A DNA stretch of 64,000 nt from Saururus chinensis (GCA_035235625.1 CP141140.1:10250685-10314684), one strand, 5' to 3'. Counted from the first letter of the stretch, positions 34,812 to 47,176 are shown. Numbers and translations: made by a program. The notes: a model not told the origin generated them from the letters alone.

Positions 34812-37800
34812 TACTCCAATTTTGCAGCTGTCACCCGCCTGTGGCTGATATTTTGTCTCTTCAGCTGGCGCACGACTTCTGTTGTACTGACTGTGAAAAG
34901 AAACTGATGATGAGAATTACTATAACTGAGGTTTAGAACCAAGTTCTCCGTAACGGCTTTGGAAATTGTATAAAATTGCCGGTGAGAGTTTAGATGGGAG
35001 CGGGCGGATAACTTTGCATCCATTACTTGTAAATACACTAAATACTACTTGCTGATGAATACTGAAGAGATCATTTCTTTGATGGGGGACACTACTAAGT
35101 TGGAAAGTGACTAAACTTTGCTTAGATATTATGGAAGAGCGCTAAGTGGATCGCAAACGCATTTACCTTGGTAAGCGACGAATACCAATTACCAAACGGC
35201 AGAGACAAGAAAACTAGACCTAGGCGCCACAGCTGACTATTAGTTCGTGTGGGATCCATAGCTGGACAAATATGCTGAACCTAGGCTCGTAAATTTTCAG
35301 CTATTTTCGCTCTCTTTTTGCCAAAAAATGAAATTATATTTATCCTAATAATAAGTCCGGGTGCTCAACAATCATGTTAGAACATGCAGTGGAGTCCGGT
35401 ATAGACCAATTCAGATTCTACTAATACAGCCAAATTGGCCCTTTTGTATCTATTGCATGAAACTCAACTTCTGGCTGTTGTCGCTCTAATGTTATCAAAT
35501 AAGTTAGCAACTTTTTTTGGTGGTTAAATCAGCCGAACACCTTTTTTCTTATTTTACGAACCTAGCCAGATGTCAAATGATTGAAGACAAGTGATGGGAT
35601 CATTTATCTGGAAAACGAGAAGTATCTTGGCCAAAAAGGGTCCTCTTTAAATCAATACCACGTCTAGCATGTCTGAGTCTGTGTTTTAATTATTCTTTTC
35701 CGTTTTTCTTTTTGTATTTGTGTCTCCTGGAAGAAATTTCTTTGTATAAGTTTCCAGGGAAAAGTTAGGCTGCATTCTCTCGTCACTCATCAGGGAAGAA
35801 TTTGAGCAGGGCAAACTCTTCCTACTCATCAGACATGAGATATGCAATTTCCCAGGCAGGGTTCCGTGTAGTTGTGTAGATAGCACTCAATTGCAGTTTC
35901 GCTTTGTGTGCAGTGAAGGACCATTGTTCAGGGGCGTGCGTAGGAAGTGACATGGTCCCATTCCAACTCACCTACACGTGCTACTTCTTTTAGAATACTT
36001 GTTAAGTTATTTCTACAGCAACTTTGTCGCGAGTGGAGAGCCTGTTACTATAAACTGTGAAGAGAGAGAGAGAGAGAGAGGAACAGTTGGCTCGCTTTCA
36101 AGCAGGCCCACGGCAAGGACTGGGGCGAGAGCACGCCTTCTGCTATTTACAGTAAGACCGATATTTAAGAATAAAAGGTAGACATATGGTTCCTTCTTCT
36201 CAGTTCTCACAGGAAGATAGGGGGAACTACATAAATAATTCAATACGGATGAAGGGAAGAAAGGAAAGTTTTAGGCAGCTGGAATTATTGTGCTGTACTT
36301 CATTTTTAACCTTTTGTTCGGCTTCGTGGAAAGAGTGACTCAGCTTGCCCTCCTTTAAAAGTTGAAAATCATGCAGCCCCTACCAGGCTACCAGGTAGAG
36401 GAAGGCCCACCTAAAGTCTTATTTATCGGTTCCTCCAAGATCTGTGTATCGTCCCTGTCAATCTCCTGTGATGTGAGCCCGCATACTTGGTTGGTTGCAG
36501 ATCGAAAACTTTTGGAGGCAACTTGACGCCGATCGTTATCAGGTAGCGGGAAAATGCCATTGCCCATGACCAAACTCACAAGCCAAATGCCTGCAACAAC
36601 AGAGCTTGGAGTGCCCCACCAGCATGTAATGAATTCCCTTGAAAATTTGACACCCCTTTGCTTCCTACCTTAAATGCTGACTTGTCTCCTTACTGACCCA
36701 CCTGAAAGAGCCACACTAAGGAAATTGCACGATGAGGCAGAGAGTTTTTCTTTTCCCATTTTGATGTTTAAGTTGGACTCTCTGAACGGCGAATTCCATG
36801 TATCATTTAAGTCGATACGTGCAATAGTATATTTTAATGATGCTAAAGCACTGATTAGAAATAGAAAGAACTCTTATAATATAAACGGATATAGAAATGA
36901 TTGTGTCCAAATTTCAAAGTCATTCAAGACAGTGTACCTTGTTCAGGTAATCTGATAAGGGCCTCCCGTAATATTGGCTGTCAAGTAGGCCATATAATCC
37001 AAGAACCAGGCGGGACTGCTTTGGGGACTCCAAATCTGGCGCTATATAATTATTTTTGTTACTTGTTCCGTGTCTATCAATTTCCTCAAGTATCTCATGT
37101 CTTTGTCTCCATTCATTCTAGTAATCCACATGGAATATAAGAAATTAAAGGCTGTAAGATCCAGGGAGTCCATGACCAGATTCCTCTGCTCCGAAAGGGT
37201 AATTTGACACACCCAAGAAGTTCCGCGATGCAGTCAATATGTACCAGATATCTAGAAAATTGTGATATCTTTTTCTTTCTTTTATATAAAGGGTGACATA
37301 TGCATTTATTTACTTCCAAGGGGGGCATGATTAATCACTTTCCTTAAAATAGCATGGAATCGTTTCTCGTCAAGACCACAGCATCATAAAATAACAAATG
37401 CAAATAGTGAGCTTGTGCATATTTCCAAGTTCCAACACCAAATCCCCATTGAAGCCAGCAAGCAAGGGGAGCCAGGGCTCCCTAACAACAACATGCACGA
37501 GGGAAAACAGAGAATATATATAAAGCAGACAAATAATGGAAAAGGGGTTGTGTGGACAAGTCTGAACCACAAGAGCAACATGAGATTGGATAATCTTATC
37601 CCTTGCCGCGCCTCAGAGAAATGGAAGGGATCTATGTCCTTTACCAGCCACACCCGTACGGTGGCCTCAAATTTTCTTTTGAACCCCCCCCCCCCCCCGA
37701 ACACACACACACGCTATTGGGCAACGTTTAGTTCATCCAGATGGAATTGAAGCGAAGGCAGCCTTCAGAGCTATAACTGAAGCTGTGGGAAAAGATTTTC

Positions 37801-39380
37801 AGAAAGTGAATATGAAGGGAGACTTTTTTATCTTATATTAATAGTTATATTTAAAAAAATAGTAATTTTTATTACATGGTGAGATTTATGTTTATGAAAA
37901 AGAAAAATAAACTTATGATACTTTATTTTAAGTACCTAATTATTTAAATTGAACAAAATAAAATTATTAATATAGAATAAATTTTTTTACTAAATAGAGC
38001 TATTAATTTGGGAGAGAAGGAGTATTATTAAAGCTCTCCGCTCGTAAAACCTGATTGGCACTGGCACACGCCGCACACCTTAGGATCTTATAATTGATCG
38101 TGCCAAGGTATCTATCCCCAGTTGTAGGTTTTTTCGTTCACCTTCATTTTTTAGCCTGCTAAGTGAAGAGTTTAAATTGTAATATCTGCACACTCTTGTG
38201 AAACGTTGTACTTGTAATCTTCTCATTAATAATTTTTTTCGTAAAATAAAAAAATTTTTCGTAGACTAACAGTTTACTCTGACGGTGTACGCAGGGGCAG
38301 GGCTCATTGATGAACTGCGGTTTTTGCTTTTGGTACACTAATGAAAAATTTGGCATGTTTGGTAAGTCACCACTGACTCGCTAGTACATAAGATAGTGGG
38401 TATATGTGGTACGAGCCATTAGTTCCACTGACGCTTGGTCTGACATGGCTGTAGACGTAACATTATTGGATGCAAAAAATGGCATGCCCTGGCCTGATGA
38501 ATCCCAATCAGTGTGGTGCCAGTGATCGACCCTACCACTTTGATGCAGAGGAGGACTAAAAGGATACTATTGGGCGAGGCCCCCCCTAAAATGCAAAGGC
38601 AGCGGGTGTTTGGTGTATATCTGACATGCGCCAAAGCAGTCCCCTACTCACCAACAAAGAGATTCTCCACGCCCCATTTTTTTTTCCATACTTACTACAC
38701 ACATCTCAACACCTCACTTGGGTCATGTGATGACATGTTCCAGTTCCTACCAAAAATGAGAGAGAGGGTGGACTGGAGGGTGCGTACGGCAACCAGTACT
38801 AAATAGATCTAGAGCATATAAGAGTGTGTTTTCTGGTTTGTTTAGCGGGATTAGTCTCACCTGAAAGGAGCAGGGGCAGCAGATGAGGGAAGAATTTTGT
38901 ATCTCGCATACTCACATTGAGCGTTAGCGCAAGGAATTGATGGAAGCCGTCCATCCGAAAAATAGGTGCTAGTGTATATTTGCGTGAGGGACTAATGATA
39001 TCATCGGCATCGGATTATTAGGGAGGATAGAAAATGATTTCGTAGATGAGATGGTAGGATGGAAAACCTTAAAAAGGAGAAGTCGTGGGTACTTGGCAAT
39101 CTGGACCCTCCAGTCCTGCACCTCCGTAGTCAGATGCAGATGAGGTGAGGTGTCTCCCATCTTTGGCTTTTTCTCCTTGCTAGCTCTCCGCTCCATACCT
39201 CCGTGCATTGCAGAGTAATTATAATCCCCTGCTTTCTGCCAACCTTTTCCCTCCCATTTCATTTTCATTTCCATTTCCTCGGGAGGACTGAAGCCCCCCA
39301 GGCCCAGATCAAGAGCATTTCCTCCTTCAGGAATCAAGAGACACCGACCGACCCCAGGCCACACACCCTTCTTGGTCCTG

Positions 39381-39382
<2 letters not shown>
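34812..39382. other. Long intergenic region without a recognised gene
   Basis: Mostly AT-rich. It contains a short (GA)n run at about 36061-36080, a poly-C run near 37686-37700 followed by (AC)n, and the promoter side of the B3 gene towards 39380. A minus-strand frame at 36388-36579 and others near 37400-37700 have no recognisable domain or splice partners. A 'gcgaggcccccccta' stretch near 38573 looks transposon-like but has no ends I could define. Confidence 0.5.

Positions 39383-39423
<41 letters not shown>
39383..39423. repeat. (CT)n microsatellite in the 5' UTR of the B3 gene
   Basis: About twenty uninterrupted CT units ending 45 bp upstream of the ATG at 39469. Such CT/GA runs in plant 5' leaders are known binding sites for BASIC PENTACYSTEINE proteins. 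A regulatory role here is inferred. Length is likely polymorphic. Confidence 0.85.
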
Positions 39424-39427
<4 letters not shown>

Positions 39428-39468
39428 GGTTGTACGGACGCGGAGCACCGTCTTGTTGACTGTCTGGA

Positions 39469-40744
39469 ATGACTACTAGAAATGACCAGGAGGCCGGCCC
39501 CTGGTGGCAGGCGGCCACACAGAACGACGCCGCCCCCAGGCCCATCAACGCCTCCCCGTCTTCTTCTCGATACAAAGGGGTCGTCCCGCAGCACAACGGC
39601 TGGTGGGGAGCCCAAAGCCATGAGAGACAGCACGGCCTCTGGCTCGGCACTTTTGCTGCCGAGGACGACGCGATACACTACGGCAGCCACGCTGCCGTCG
39701 CCAAGGTCATAGCCCATGACGAAGACGACAACGACAATGACGACGAAGAGAAAAATCATAGCAGCGACTGCAACAGCGCCGTCATGGCCATGGCCCAACA
39801 GCCTCCATGGGAGGAGGCGATGTTCGAGAAGCCGCTGACGCCCAGCGACGTGGGGAAGCTGAATAGGCTGGTTATACCGAAGCAGTACGCGGAGAGGTAC
39901 TTCCCCCTCGACCCGGCGTCGGGGGAGAAGGGGCTGCAGCTGAGCTTCGAGGATGAAGCCGGCAAGTTGTGGCGCTTCCGCTATTCCTACTGGAACAGCA
40001 GCCAGAGCTACGTCCTCACCAAGGGATGGAGCCGCTACGTCAAGGAGAAGCGGCTCGGCGCGGGCGACGTCGTCTCCTTTCACCGCGGCGACCGCCTCTA
40101 CATCCGCTGGAGGCGGCGCGTGGGCGACGGGGAGGAGGGCCAACAACCGCCTCATTCCCCAGCGGCGGTGGCCGGGGGGTGGGGGCCGGTAGTGGTGCCC
40201 TCTTATCCTGCGCACCCCCACCCGTCCGGGGGCGCCCAGGTGTACGTTAGAGCCGGGCACCATCATGAGCTGGTCCATCCAAGTAAGTCAATTTTGCATG
40301 CTACTGTTTCTTTCCTTACGACTACTACACGATAATTAAACGTATCAAAATCAATCTCAATTAGGATATCAAGATGCAGAAGACCTTCTTCTATTGGTTG
40401 GTGATTATCCCGTGATCTTTGCAGCAGCGGCAGCAATTTAATTTGCGTTTGATATTAAGGGTGGCTTTTATGGGTTTGATTAATTCTATTTAATAATTAA
40501 TTAATTGATTGAATGGCATGCAGGAGGATTAGGGGAGGAAGGGGCGACGGTGGAGGATAATGTGCCGTTGACGGTGCCGTTCCCGGTGGTGAGCTCGAAG
40601 CGGGTGGTGCGGCTGTTCGGAGTGAACCTGGACTGTCCCATGGAGCTGCCGCAGCCGGCCAGGACTGATGGGCCCTATTGCTGGACCCCGGGCCCATTAC
40701 ACAGCCCAGTTTGTTTCGATGCTTCAGCTTCACATCCGCCTTAA
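39469..40744 (+). CDS. B3 transcription factor, RAV/NGATHA type with decayed AP2 domain
   Basis: Two exons, 39469-40282 and 40524-40744, give 344 residues. Residues 118-218 form a complete RAV/NGATHA-class B3 DNA-binding domain ([40 protein letters not shown]). Residues 301-305 are RLFGV, the B3 repression motif that recruits TOPLESS-type corepressors. Residues 34-68 match the first half of a RAV AP2 domain ([18 protein letters not shown]) and then fade into an acidic Asp-rich stretch: YDIA is changed to YGSH, the RFRGRDAVTNF end is missing, and NGRWGAQ is NGWWGAQ. The protein is nuclear by expectation. The gene is GC-rich, has a CT-repeat leader, and its single intron lies before the repression motif. 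RAV and NGATHA cannot be separated firmly without a tree. Confidence 0.88.
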
Positions 40745-43716
40745 TTAGGACGCCAAAAGGAGAGAGATTAGAGGTGGAAAACTGTTTATCTGGGGCCCAC
40801 AGGGAGTGGACCACTAATGAGCTGGAATAGGGGAGGCGGAAGTGGGGCCCCACCCCCACAATATGTGGGTGGTAACTTAGTTGCGGCCCCCAGTCATACG
40901 TTTGACATCAACAGCAACAGGGAGAAAAGAACATGAGTGGGAGAGGGGGGAAGCAGTAAAAAAGATTTGTACAAAGCAAAACCATCAAGTAGTGACACCG
41001 GCCTTGTATCGTTTTCATCTTCGCTTTGCTGTACTTTCTTTTCTTTTTTTGGCGCAGCAAAAATCATGGTACAGCAGAGGGCACCATTTTTCCCACCGGG
41101 GGGCTTGAGGAGGGCCCCACATCTTCACCACGCCCAGCTCGGTTTGTGAATTGGGAAAACCAGAGAAGGAGGGTAGTGTGATTCATAGCTGGATGGGAGT
41201 TGTCATTTCAATCAGTACACTTAGTCACTTCTGATTTGCCTGTTTATGCGCCTTTTTTTTCTTTCTTTCTTTCTTTCATGTGTTTTAAGTGTCAATGTAC
41301 TTGCTCTGTTTTCAGCCAATTGAATTGAATATATCCCGAATGATCGAGCATGGGTCACAGCGTATGGGGGGTCCCAGCTGGTTGTAGTTGCTCGTTGGCT
41401 ACGTCCGGAAAGGACAAAGCCACACACGATTACGAGGCGGGCGGGTGGGGCATGGGGATGGCCGATGGGCCCCGGCAGGGAGATCTCTGAATATGTTTAG
41501 AGAATCGCCAGGTGACGTCAGGACCCTAAAGCCTACCAAATGAAGTGTGTTTTGTCTGCCAAGGAAAAAGCCCCACGCCCGCAAACAAGAAAAAAAAAAT
41601 CCCTGATTTCCCGGTTCGGCTTTTCCTGAATTCCACGGTACGGACAAACCTATTTATTTTTGTCGGGAAGAGGAGAAAAAAGTTGTGTTTGATGCTAGCC
41701 GGACCGGGTCCCTTCACCTAACCGCTGTAACCAGCTCATAATACATATAAAAGCGCAGCTGGCTATTTATATACAGATACCCTCGTATATACCATGCCTG
41801 GAGTTTTATGTACGTAGGTTGATCACACGACTCTGATACGGGAAGAAACCAGAAACCAGATCAGGCTAAACGCGTCCTTAATGTTGCAAGCTTGAAGGAT
41901 AAATAATCTGAGCCCCAAGAAAAGAAGAGGAAGAGGGGAGAGAGTAGAGGACGCGTCAAGAGTTTATCATGTTCTCCTGTGAGCCCTTAATAATATTGGT
42001 ATATAAAACTATTAATACTATTTTATGTTGTTAATGTGTATATACCGTCAATTTTATAAATGAAGGACTTCCATGCAAGTGGACTGTTAAAAACGCTTCG
42101 GAAGACGACGTGAAGTCATCTGTCGGCCCCTTTATTCATCTGGGCACGGCCGGAGGATTAAAAAGGAATCCTCCGGCCAGTAGTGGTGGTAGCCACTACT
42201 GTTGAGATTTGGATGTTCGGCTCAAGTGCAAAAGCTGCAAAATAAATGCAAATTGCTGGAGATTTGGTGGTCAGTGGTCTTTATGCGCGCGATCGATCAG
42301 AAGCTTCAGAATGATCAGACTATTCACCAGGGCCTCGCCTCGCCTTGCCTTGCCTCGCCCCCAGGTCCCACCTCCCACCCAACCTCTCGCATTTGGCAGC
42401 ATCTCCATGTGTGCATCAGCCCGTCCTTTTTTTCAATTTTTTTTTGAGGAATTGGGATCGTGGCTCATGAGTGGTGTCAGAACATTTTTGGTCCTTTGCC
42501 CATATGGACTTTTGAGTCTCTTACTGACCTAGGTACACTGTATCAACCTGTACCACCTACGCGGGTCACTCAAGTGTAGGACCAAGCCTCATTGGGTGAG
42601 TGGAGGAAATTCATCCATGGTCCATGGACCCACTCAGCCACTCTCATATGTGAGACCTTCGTACTCATCAGTCAGTTGGAATTTTGCTCATCAATCTTCA
42701 TTTACTTTATTTATGTTTCAGCGCTTGAGCCTCGTGGAGTAGCAGTTGAGGGGTTCGCAGCTATATTCGGAACTTTCGACTATTACACTCCCCCCGGGCA
42801 CTGTACCAGAAAGGGACTTCTCTGTTTTTTATTTTGGCTTGCTCCGTTTTTTTGTAGTTTTTGACAAATAGTAGTAAAGAAAGAAAGAAGGATGGATTCA
42901 TTGTTTGGCAATTAATGGATTCAAAAATTTTACTTAATCTCTAATTAGATAGAAAAAGTAATTAAGTCGATAATATAAAAATTCAGTTTTCCTAATTCAG
43001 AATAAAATAAGGCTTTGGTGTAGATAAAATTAAAGTAGGAATATTAGCTTCCTATAACAATAAGACGGAGAAACACCAGTCCATGAATGCAAGGACAATG
43101 AACAGAGAAGTTGTAAGTACTGCAGTGTGGTTATTGGTGTCAAACCACCGTGGGATCAGACATTCATTCAGAAAGTTACCCTCCCCAAAAAACACAAGAT
43201 GTTCATTCAGAAATGACAAATCAATGTCATTCAGCAATTTCCTTTTTTGGTTCTAAAGAGAATAATAAATTCACGCGGTGAGACTTTTAGCACTCAATAC
43301 AACTTGGAGACAGTGGGCAGGAGGGGATAGTGAGAGACCTACGATTTGCAGGTCTGGTCTGCCCGAGGGTTAATCCCAGTGGGAGAGACAAATCAATGTA
43401 CGTTCACATTTTCTCGACCTGGAAATGTTAGGGGATAAGATACAGCAGGTTTTCCGTATCTTCGACAGGAACAGGATACGTCATTCAACTCTGCTTTTTC
43501 CTTACAGTGGTACAGAGATACACTAGTCTCTTTTGCTGGAGAAGGTCACATCTCAAGCCAGTAAACCTAATTAGGGAGGGGAGCAGAACAGCCCATACGT
43601 GGGAGCCACATGTGTCCCAGAGAGATTGACTACAACTAGTAGGTTGAAATTTAATAAAGAAAGTTTGTCAGCAAAAAAAATTGACTTATGCTTTAATTCT
43701 CTATATTATCACAAGT
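40745..43716. other. Intergenic region downstream of the B3 gene
   Basis: Non-coding. It holds the B3 gene's 3' UTR, a (TTTC)n run near 41259-41277, a GCCTCGCCTTGCC-rich patch near 42332-42358 and the double hairpin described separately. Frames up to about 110 codons here show no domain or codon bias. Confidence 0.5.
42148..42201. other. Two consecutive perfect hairpins
   Basis: GGCCGGAGGATT at 42148-42159 pairs perfectly with AATCCTCCGGCC at 42167-42178 across a 7-base loop. It is followed directly by CAGTAGTGG at 42178-42186 pairing with CCACTACTG at 42193-42201 across a 6-base loop. Stems of 12 and 9 bp without mismatch, back to back, are unlikely by chance. A tiny foldback element or a structured RNA segment is possible. 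The stems are too short for a typical plant miRNA precursor. Confidence 0.7.
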
Positions 43717-44482
43717 AGTGTTTTAAAACATAGCCCTGCCCAGCCGATTCAAATGGGTTCAACTGGGCCCGGTTAGAAATTAAGGTCAAGTCGTCTAGGC
43801 CACCGGCAAAGTTGACCTGGTCACTCTAACCTGGACAGTTGAATCGGTGACTTGAACAACCTGGTCCATTCGGATTTCATAGTAAAAATAAAAATAAATT
43901 TCTGGCTTCTACTAGGCTCCGTTGAAGGGGTAAGAGCCTAAGAGGTTGTCGGGGACCTCGGGTTAGGGCTAGATGAGGAGGGAAGGGGCTATCGAGTCTA
44001 CTGTCGGGGAGGAGAGGGAAGGGGGAGGGGAGTCACAATTGGTGGATTAGGGTTGGAACTGAAGGAGGAAAGGGGCCGTTGGGGACCTTAGGGTTAGGGT
44101 TGGGGAAGAGAGGGAAGGGAAATGGGAAGCACTTATAGAAGTTGGATGGTTGAGACCACCGTCAAGCGGCGGGAAGGAGAAGGATGGGAAGGCGGAAGGG
44201 CTACCAAGGTAGCTCATCTAGCTCCGTAGTTGGGATTCAGTCACCCGGGAGGAGGGATGGGAAGAGGGAAGGGCTGTCGAGGTCAACTGTCCAATTCTAC
44301 TGTCATGGCTTGGTCGATGGGGAGTCATGAGATGGGAAGGGGAATGGGAGCTGGAGGAGTGGGGATTAGGGTTGGGAGAGTGAACTGGTGAGGGGAAGAG
44401 GTTTTATACCAACCTGATCAACCCGGTTAAACCGGCCCAGCCACCCATCTAAGTGAGTGTCAAGGCAGGGTTTTAAAACATT
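43717..44482. mobile_element. Degenerate hAT-like non-autonomous element
   Basis: The left end has GTGTTTTAAAACATAGCCC and the right end, read inward, ATGTTTTAAAACCCTGCC. These are the same terminal motif as the complete hAT-like element at 56234-57494. Sub-terminal sequences are rich in 'aacccggttaaaccgg'-type phrases. The inside is GA/GT-rich with repeated 'ggttagggttgggg'-like and 'gggaaggg' stretches and no transposase. No 8-bp target duplication is evident, so the edges are approximate. Confidence 0.6.
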
Positions 44483-45229
44483 TCCCTTGAGAGCAATGGC
44501 AGGGAACATATGAACAGAAATTGCTCCAATACCAATAAATTGAAGATAAAATACTTGTATTTCATGCCAAGAGGAGTAAGACCTTTCAATAAAAAAAAAA
44601 GAGCAAGAGAAGCAAGACATACGGTAAAAACCTTTCAAATTAACCTTGTGGAAGGTAGACTAGCTAAAATGTTATTACACCAATGGATGAACCCCAGTAA
44701 GGCAAATGGACAAGGCTCAAGCATCAGAATATTCAAAACAGGCTAAAGTAAACAGCCAACAACATACATCCTCGTCCGCTTAACTGAAGGCTTTGCAGCC
44801 CTATCAGTTTTCGCACACAGTTCTTCTAAATACGAACCTTAAACTGCGACAAGGCATTCAGAAGAGAACACGAACGGATCAATGCGCCAAGCTCATTTTT
44901 GTCCTTGTATTGCAACTTCAAATCAGCATTTCATGGGCAATAAATACCACCACAGATCATTATCGTTAAAAATATGGTCATCAGTTTCTTTAAGATATGA
45001 CACCACAGTAGAGGAATGAGGCAGTCAATACGCGCAATTGTATCACACCACCTTTCCAGAGGGGTTCTTTGCGACATGGAGGAGGTGCACGGCCTACGGA
45101 ATGGTTCGCACACACCAAAAGCAGGAAGATGAATGGAGGCTACATCTAACAAAAGAATTAAACAAGGAACCGCAACAAATACACAGACATCATAGAATAA
45201 ATTCCCGAAGAATGTCTCAACATTGGTCA
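44483..45229. other. 3' region of the PPR gene
   Basis: The last few hundred bases probably form the 3' UTR of the minus-strand PPR gene. No separate gene was recognised. Confidence 0.4.
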
Positions 45230-46996
45230 TCACCAAAAATCCCCACAAGAACACCACCCATCTCTGAAATGGTGAAATCGATTTGTATCTCTGACAATGA
45301 TCACCCTTCCCGTAATCCTTGAAGTGAGCTTGATAGTAGTATGGCAGTTACCACAGATCCGCAGATTCTTCTTTATCCTGATTGGCACGATAGATGGCAA
45401 ACTGATGAGCCCAAAAGCAAGTGCAAGCTTCTCGCTGTGATGCCTCAATAGCTCCTCCTTGTGTACATCACTCACGTCATGTAAATCCTGCTCTGTTTCA
45501 GCCTTATAACCCAACTTCCTCATCTCTTTCTCCAGGTAGTCCAATTTAGCATGTATCTCCCCAATCCTTGGATGTGTCCCTTCTCCAGCTACAAATGTAT
45601 GAACCCCGTTATAAACTTCAATCCAGCTCTTCCCTGTCTCCTTTTTCACACCGCTCGTCTTCATTAACTTCCTTGCAGTAACAACATCCTCCCATCTCTT
45701 ATTCGCAGCATAAATATTAGATAGCAGCACGTGATTTCCAGCATTACTTGGCTCCATCTCAAATAGGTGTTTAGCAGCAACTTCTGCCACGTTGAGATTT
45801 CCATGATTCCGGCACGATCCCAGTAACGAACCCCACATGGAAGCTGTTGCCTCAAATGGCATTTTGTCCATCAAATCCCATGCTTGACCAATTAATCCTG
45901 CCCTACCCAATAGATCTACCATGCACGAGTAGTGATGAACATTGAACTTCACACGCGCATCTTTGATCATAAGGTCAAAATAAACTCGTCCTTCTTCCAC
46001 CAAGCCCATATGGCTACAGGCAGAAAGAACTGAAATATAAGTTACTTCATTCGGGCACAAACCAACCTGCCGCATTTTCTCAAATAGGACCATGGCTTCC
46101 CTCCACCTTGCATGTTTAGAAAAACCTGTAATTATTGCATTCCACAAGACAATATTCTTTTCATTTGCACTGGAAAAGACTAAATAAGCTTCCTCTATGC
46201 TTCCAGCCTTAGAGTACATGTCTACAAGAGAGGTAGCTACATAAATATTTGAGCCAAACCCCGACCTCAGGGTTACTGAGTGAACTTGGCTCCCTTCAAT
46301 CAGAGCTGCCAGACTTGCACAAGCACTAAGGGCAGCTGAAAGTGTGAACTGCGTGTGGAGCAAGCAATTCTGTTGAGCTCTTCGAAATAAGATCAGTGCT
46401 TCCTCATAACGGCCATTCTGCACATATCCTGCTACCATCGAACTCCATGTAACCTCAGTTCTTTCTTGCATATTAATAAAAACCGATGAAGCATCTTCAA
46501 TAAAATTGCATTTTGCATAAACGTCTAGGACAGCTGTTCCTACAAAAACATTAGAATCAAAAGAGGATTTAAGAGCTAATGCATGCAACTGCCTGCACTC
46601 ATTGATAGCTACTTTGGCTGCACAAGCACACAACACACTTGAAAGAGTAAATTCACTTGGCAACAACCCCTTTCTTCGCATTTCCAAGAAAAGCTTCAGA
46701 GCCTCATGGTCTTCACCGTGTTGGTTGTGTGCACCAATCATTGTGTTCCATGAGACTAAACTTCTACAAATCATATTATCAAAAACTTGACGAGCTGAGC
46801 AGAGGCACCCACATTTAGCATACATGTTAATGAGGATGTTTGATAAGAGCATTTCTTTATCTAGCCCTACTTTTACTGCCCGGGCATGAAAGATCTTCCC
46901 TTCTTGTATCCTCTTGTTCCTAGCACATCTCACCAGTAACATTAATAGATCTAACACGTGCAGCTCATAGAAACTACTTGATGCAACACTCAGCAT
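45230..46996 (-). CDS. DYW-class pentatricopeptide repeat protein, organelle RNA editing factor
   Basis: A single-exon frame of 588 residues from the first ATG. PLS-type PPR repeats run from about residue 25 to 400 (NILINMYAKCG, RSLVSWNTMIGAHNQHG, VTWSSMVAGYVQNGRYEEA, NIVLWNAIITGFSKHARW, HYSCMVDLLGRAG). They are followed by E/E+ motifs and a complete DYW domain with HxE (His520, Glu522), CGNCH (Cys548, Cys551), HHFRDGWCSCGDFW and a final DFW. DYW proteins edit C to U in mitochondrial or plastid transcripts. The sequence resembles the Arabidopsis At5g04780 type from memory. The frame is open for 29 further codons plus 15 upstream, without ATG, to a TGA at 47129-47131; that stretch is rich in Arg, Ser and His like a targeting peptide, so a spliced 5' exon or non-AUG start is possible. 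Confidence 0.93.
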   Translation of the reverse strand: MLSVASSSFYELHVLDLLMLLVRCARNKRIQEGKIFHARAVKVGLDKEMLLSNILINMYAKCGCLCSARQVFDNMICRSLVSWNTMIGAHNQHGEDHEALKLFLEMRRKGLLPSEFTLSSVLCACAAKVAINECRQLHALALKSSFDSNVFVGTAVLDVYAKCNFIEDASSVFINMQERTEVTWSSMVAGYVQNGRYEEALILFRRAQQNCLLHTQFTLSAALSACASLAALIEGSQVHSVTLRSGFGSNIYVATSLVDMYSKAGSIEEAYLVFSSANEKNIVLWNAIITGFSKHARWREAMVLFEKMRQVGLCPNEVTYISVLSACSHMGLVEEGRVYFDLMIKDARVKFNVHHYSCMVDLLGRAGLIGQAWDLMDKMPFEATASMWGSLLGSCRNHGNLNVAEVAAKHLFEMEPSNAGNHVLLSNIYAANKRWEDVVTARKLMKTSGVKKETGKSWIEVYNGVHTFVAGEGTHPRIGEIHAKLDYLEKEMRKLGYKAETEQDLHDVSDVHKEELLRHHSEKLALAFGLISLPSIVPIRIKKNLRICGNCHTTIKLTSRITGRVIIVRDTNRFHHFRDGWCSCGDFW

Positions 46997-47176
46997 GTTT
47001 GACAGGTCTCTGGAATGGTGACAAGAAACCTTACCATGTGAGTTAACCAAAATCCTCGTAGTACGGTTGTCCAAATAATGCACACTATAAGCATTAGTTA
47101 AAAAATTTAAACAGGAAAAAAAACTATCTCAGGCTTAGACCACTTTGAATATACCATATGCCCTCAGGAAGATAAC

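Noticed and set aside
37384..37750. Overlapping frames of about 110 codons on both strands
   Set aside because: They overlap a poly-C and (AC)n run, and no domain or splice structure was seen.
39334..40278. 314-codon minus-strand frame opposite the B3 gene
   Set aside because: It is the antisense shadow of a GC-rich exon. The plus strand has a complete B3 domain and correct splice sites.
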